From the NCBI GenBank assembly GCA_021789355.1, contig JAJYJR010000314.1:1-6973 (forward strand): 6,973 nt of DNA. Direction: 5' to 3'. Of this stretch, positions 6,001 through 6,973 are shown piece after piece (the first letter of the stretch is position 1; every line of letters begins with the position of its first letter). The notes under the pieces were generated by a model, which saw only the letters and a list, made by a program, of their open reading frames with translations, was not told the DNA's origin and searched no databases. The translations under genes were made by a program, and so were the position numbers. Source of the stretch: Chloroflexota bacterium. Its GTDB lineage: Bacteria > Chloroflexota > Limnocylindria > Limnocylindrales > CSP1-4.

Positions 6001-6030
6001 CAGACAAGCCGACACACCAGTCGGTATGCT
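6001..6030 (+). promoter_or_regulatory. Predicted promoter for the restriction remnant / hsdM unit
   Basis: CAGACA (6001-6006), 18 bases, TATGCT (6025-6030). The boxes and spacing match copy 1. The expected start near 6036 leaves a leader of roughly 70 bases before GTG 6109. Confidence 0.5.
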
Positions 6031-6050
6031 CGTGCGTGACGGGACGCACG
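6031..6050. promoter_or_regulatory. Inverted repeat after the -10: operator candidate, copy 2
   Basis: CGTGCGT GACGGG ACGCACG, identical to 4641-4660 and placed identically relative to the -10. Confidence 0.5.
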
Positions 6051-6108
6051 CCGGTGAGGGGCAGGCCGGCCGAGGGGTGAGCCACCGGACCGAACGCGAG
6101 GGGCGTGA

Positions 6109-6294
6109 GTGGCCGAGGTCATCGGGAACCCGATCCCGGAGTCGCCGTACCGCGAGCCCGCGCGCCATGCCCACCACGGTCTTGGCCGCATCTCCGGCAC
6201 GCTCGTCGAGGGCGGGGGACTGAACCGCTGCGGGTCGGTCGCCCGGTCGGCCGCGCGCCGGCACTACGGTCCCGGGAGTCTGCGCCAGTGGTGA
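6109..6294 (+). pseudogene. N-terminal remnant of a restriction-associated helicase (BPTD_3080-like)
   Basis: GTG 6109 has GAGGGG five bases upstream. The first 34 residues include EVIGNPIPESPYREPARH and GRISGTLVEGG, which resemble the N terminus of large DEAD/DEAH-type restriction subunits of the BPTD_3080 group (typical pattern N-P-I-L-N-S-P-[FY]-E-E-P-x-R-H-F ... G-I-T-x-x-I-V-E-G-R-R). Those proteins are many hundreds of residues long, with helicase motifs. Here the frame ends after 61 residues, and the rest (LNRCGSVARSAARRHYGPGS) does not fit. I infer a deletion that removed the helicase body, or a decayed gene start left in front of hsdM. Its TGA (6292-6294) overlaps the hsdM GTG in a GTGA overlap, so it could still act as a translated leader for hsdM. 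The family match is from memory of the motif, not a search. Confidence 0.5.
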
Positions 6295-6973
6295 CCGGCG
6301 CAACCGCGACGGGGCGCGGGACCCCGTCGCCCCACCCCAACAACCACGCCGGCCTGATCTGGTCGATCGCCGATCTGCTGCGCGGTGACTACAAGCGCGC
6401 CGAGTACCAGAAGGTCATCCTGCCCATCGTCCTGCTGCGGCGCCTCGACTGCGTGCTCGAGCCGACCAAGGAGCAGGTCCTCGCGCGCTTCGCCTCGCTC
6501 GGTACCGACAACCCCGACGTCCTGCGCGTGGTCGCCCAGCAGGTCGCCCACGTCGAGGCCTACAACACCTCGCCCCTGACGCTGCATCGCATCCTGGCCG
6601 ACCCGCCCCAGGTGGCCGGCAACCTGCGTGCCTGGATCGCCGCGTTCGACCCCGACACGCGCGACGTCATCGAGAAGTTCGACTTCGACGCGCAGATCGG
6701 GCGCCTCGACCGCGCCAAGCTTCTCTACCTCGTGCTCTCCAAGGTGACCGAGGTCGACCTGCACCCCGACACCGTCTCGAACGTGGAGATGGGGTACCTG
6801 TACGAGGAACTCGTCCGCAAGTTCAACGAGCTCTCCAACGAGACCGCCGGCGAGCACTTCACCCCGCGCGAGGTGATCCGCCTGATGGTCGATCTCCTCT
6901 TCATCGAGGACGACGACGCGCTGCGCACGCCGGGCATCGTGCGCACCCTGCTCGACCCCGCCTGCGGCACGGG
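6291..6973 (+). CDS. hsdM: Type I restriction-modification DNA methyltransferase subunit, 5' part
   Basis: HsdM methylates adenine N6 in the type I recognition site and forms the M2S core with HsdS. The visible 227 codons show the HsdM N-terminal helical domain (NHAGLIWSIADLLRGDYKRA, then VILPIVLLRRLDCVL, residues 18-56). The linker NVEMGYLYEELVRKFNE (164-180) and the hallmark GEHFTPREVIRLMV (187-200) follow. The sequence is cut just after the start of SAM-binding motif I, DPACGTG (222 onward). The NPPY/F catalytic motif and hsdS/hsdR would lie beyond the window. The start GTG 6291 is preferred for its four-base GTGA overlap with the upstream ORF; GTG 6288, with GGGAG nine bases before it, is the alternative. 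Everything seen is intact, so nothing suggests inactivation. It is probably transcribed from the promoter in the second 68-bp repeat. Confidence 0.92.
   Translation, partial: MTGATATGRGTPSPHPNNHAGLIWSIADLLRGDYKRAEYQKVILPIVLLRRLDCVLEPTKEQVLARFASLGTDNPDVLRVVAQQVAHVEAYNTSPLTLHRILADPPQVAGNLRAWIAAFDPDTRDVIEKFDFDAQIGRLDRAKLLYLVLSKVTEVDLHPDTVSNVEMGYLYEELVRKFNELSNETAGEHFTPREVIRLMVDLLFIEDDDALRTPGIVRTLLDPACGT

Larger units (their letters stand above)
5984..6051. repeat. 68-bp regulatory repeat, copy 2
   Basis: This is the second copy of the element at 4594-4661, same orientation, six differences. It again precedes a GTG-started gene at a similar distance (58 bases from the end of the repeat here, 60 in copy 1). 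Confidence 0.85.

Noticed and set aside
4594..6051. The 68-bp pair as CRISPR repeats or ends of an insertion sequence or transposon
   Set aside because: Only two copies, same orientation, 1390 bp apart, with no array, no terminal inverted repeats, no target duplication seen and no transposase between them.

Overview
The window comes from a GC-rich bacterial genome (about 70 percent or more in most rows, by eye). GTG starts, strong G/C preference at third codon positions, and a W-x-S-x-D/N-G repeat protein would fit a Chloroflexota or actinobacterial lineage, but nothing here fixes the taxon. There is no rRNA, tRNA, CRISPR array or recognisable transposase.

Left part (1-1710): the 3' end of a plus-strand beta-propeller-like repeat protein (2-577). 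Next is a minus-strand hypothetical gene with a good ribosome binding site that appears frameshifted (656-1137), then a 71-residue plus-strand hypothetical gene (1343-1558). That gene converges on the next one across a strong GC hairpin (1636-1680). Centre (1706-4095, minus strand): a secreted hypothetical protein with a clear signal peptide and a roughly 165-nt hairpin-rich leader. Upstream of it is an unusual AAA+ ATPase fused to an M41 zinc peptidase. It looks like FtsH but has no membrane segment.

Right part (4096-6973, plus strand): this looks like an accessory region with decayed genes. It holds a truncated and frameshifted pRiA4b ORF-3-type remnant (about 4190-4571) and an HslV/proteasome-like Ntn hydrolase (4721-5479). 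A tiny downstream ORF, a large hairpin and another possible small ORF follow. A 61-codon ORF (6109-6294) keeps only the N-terminal motif of a restriction-associated helicase family. It overlaps by four bases the start of a type I DNA methyltransferase gene, hsdM, which runs off the end just after the start of SAM motif I.

The most notable non-coding signal is a 68-bp promoter-like element present twice, exactly 1390 bp apart (4594-4661 and 5984-6051). Each copy lies about 60 bp before a GTG-started gene (the Ntn hydrolase and the restriction remnant/hsdM pair). Each carries a -35/-10 pair with an 18-bp spacer and a perfect 7-bp inverted repeat immediately after the -10. The outer parts are identical and differences fall mostly in the spacer, so a shared repressor or a genome-wide regulatory repeat is plausible. 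Whether the soluble FtsH-like protease, the Ntn hydrolase and the restriction-modification genes form one functional system is inference only.
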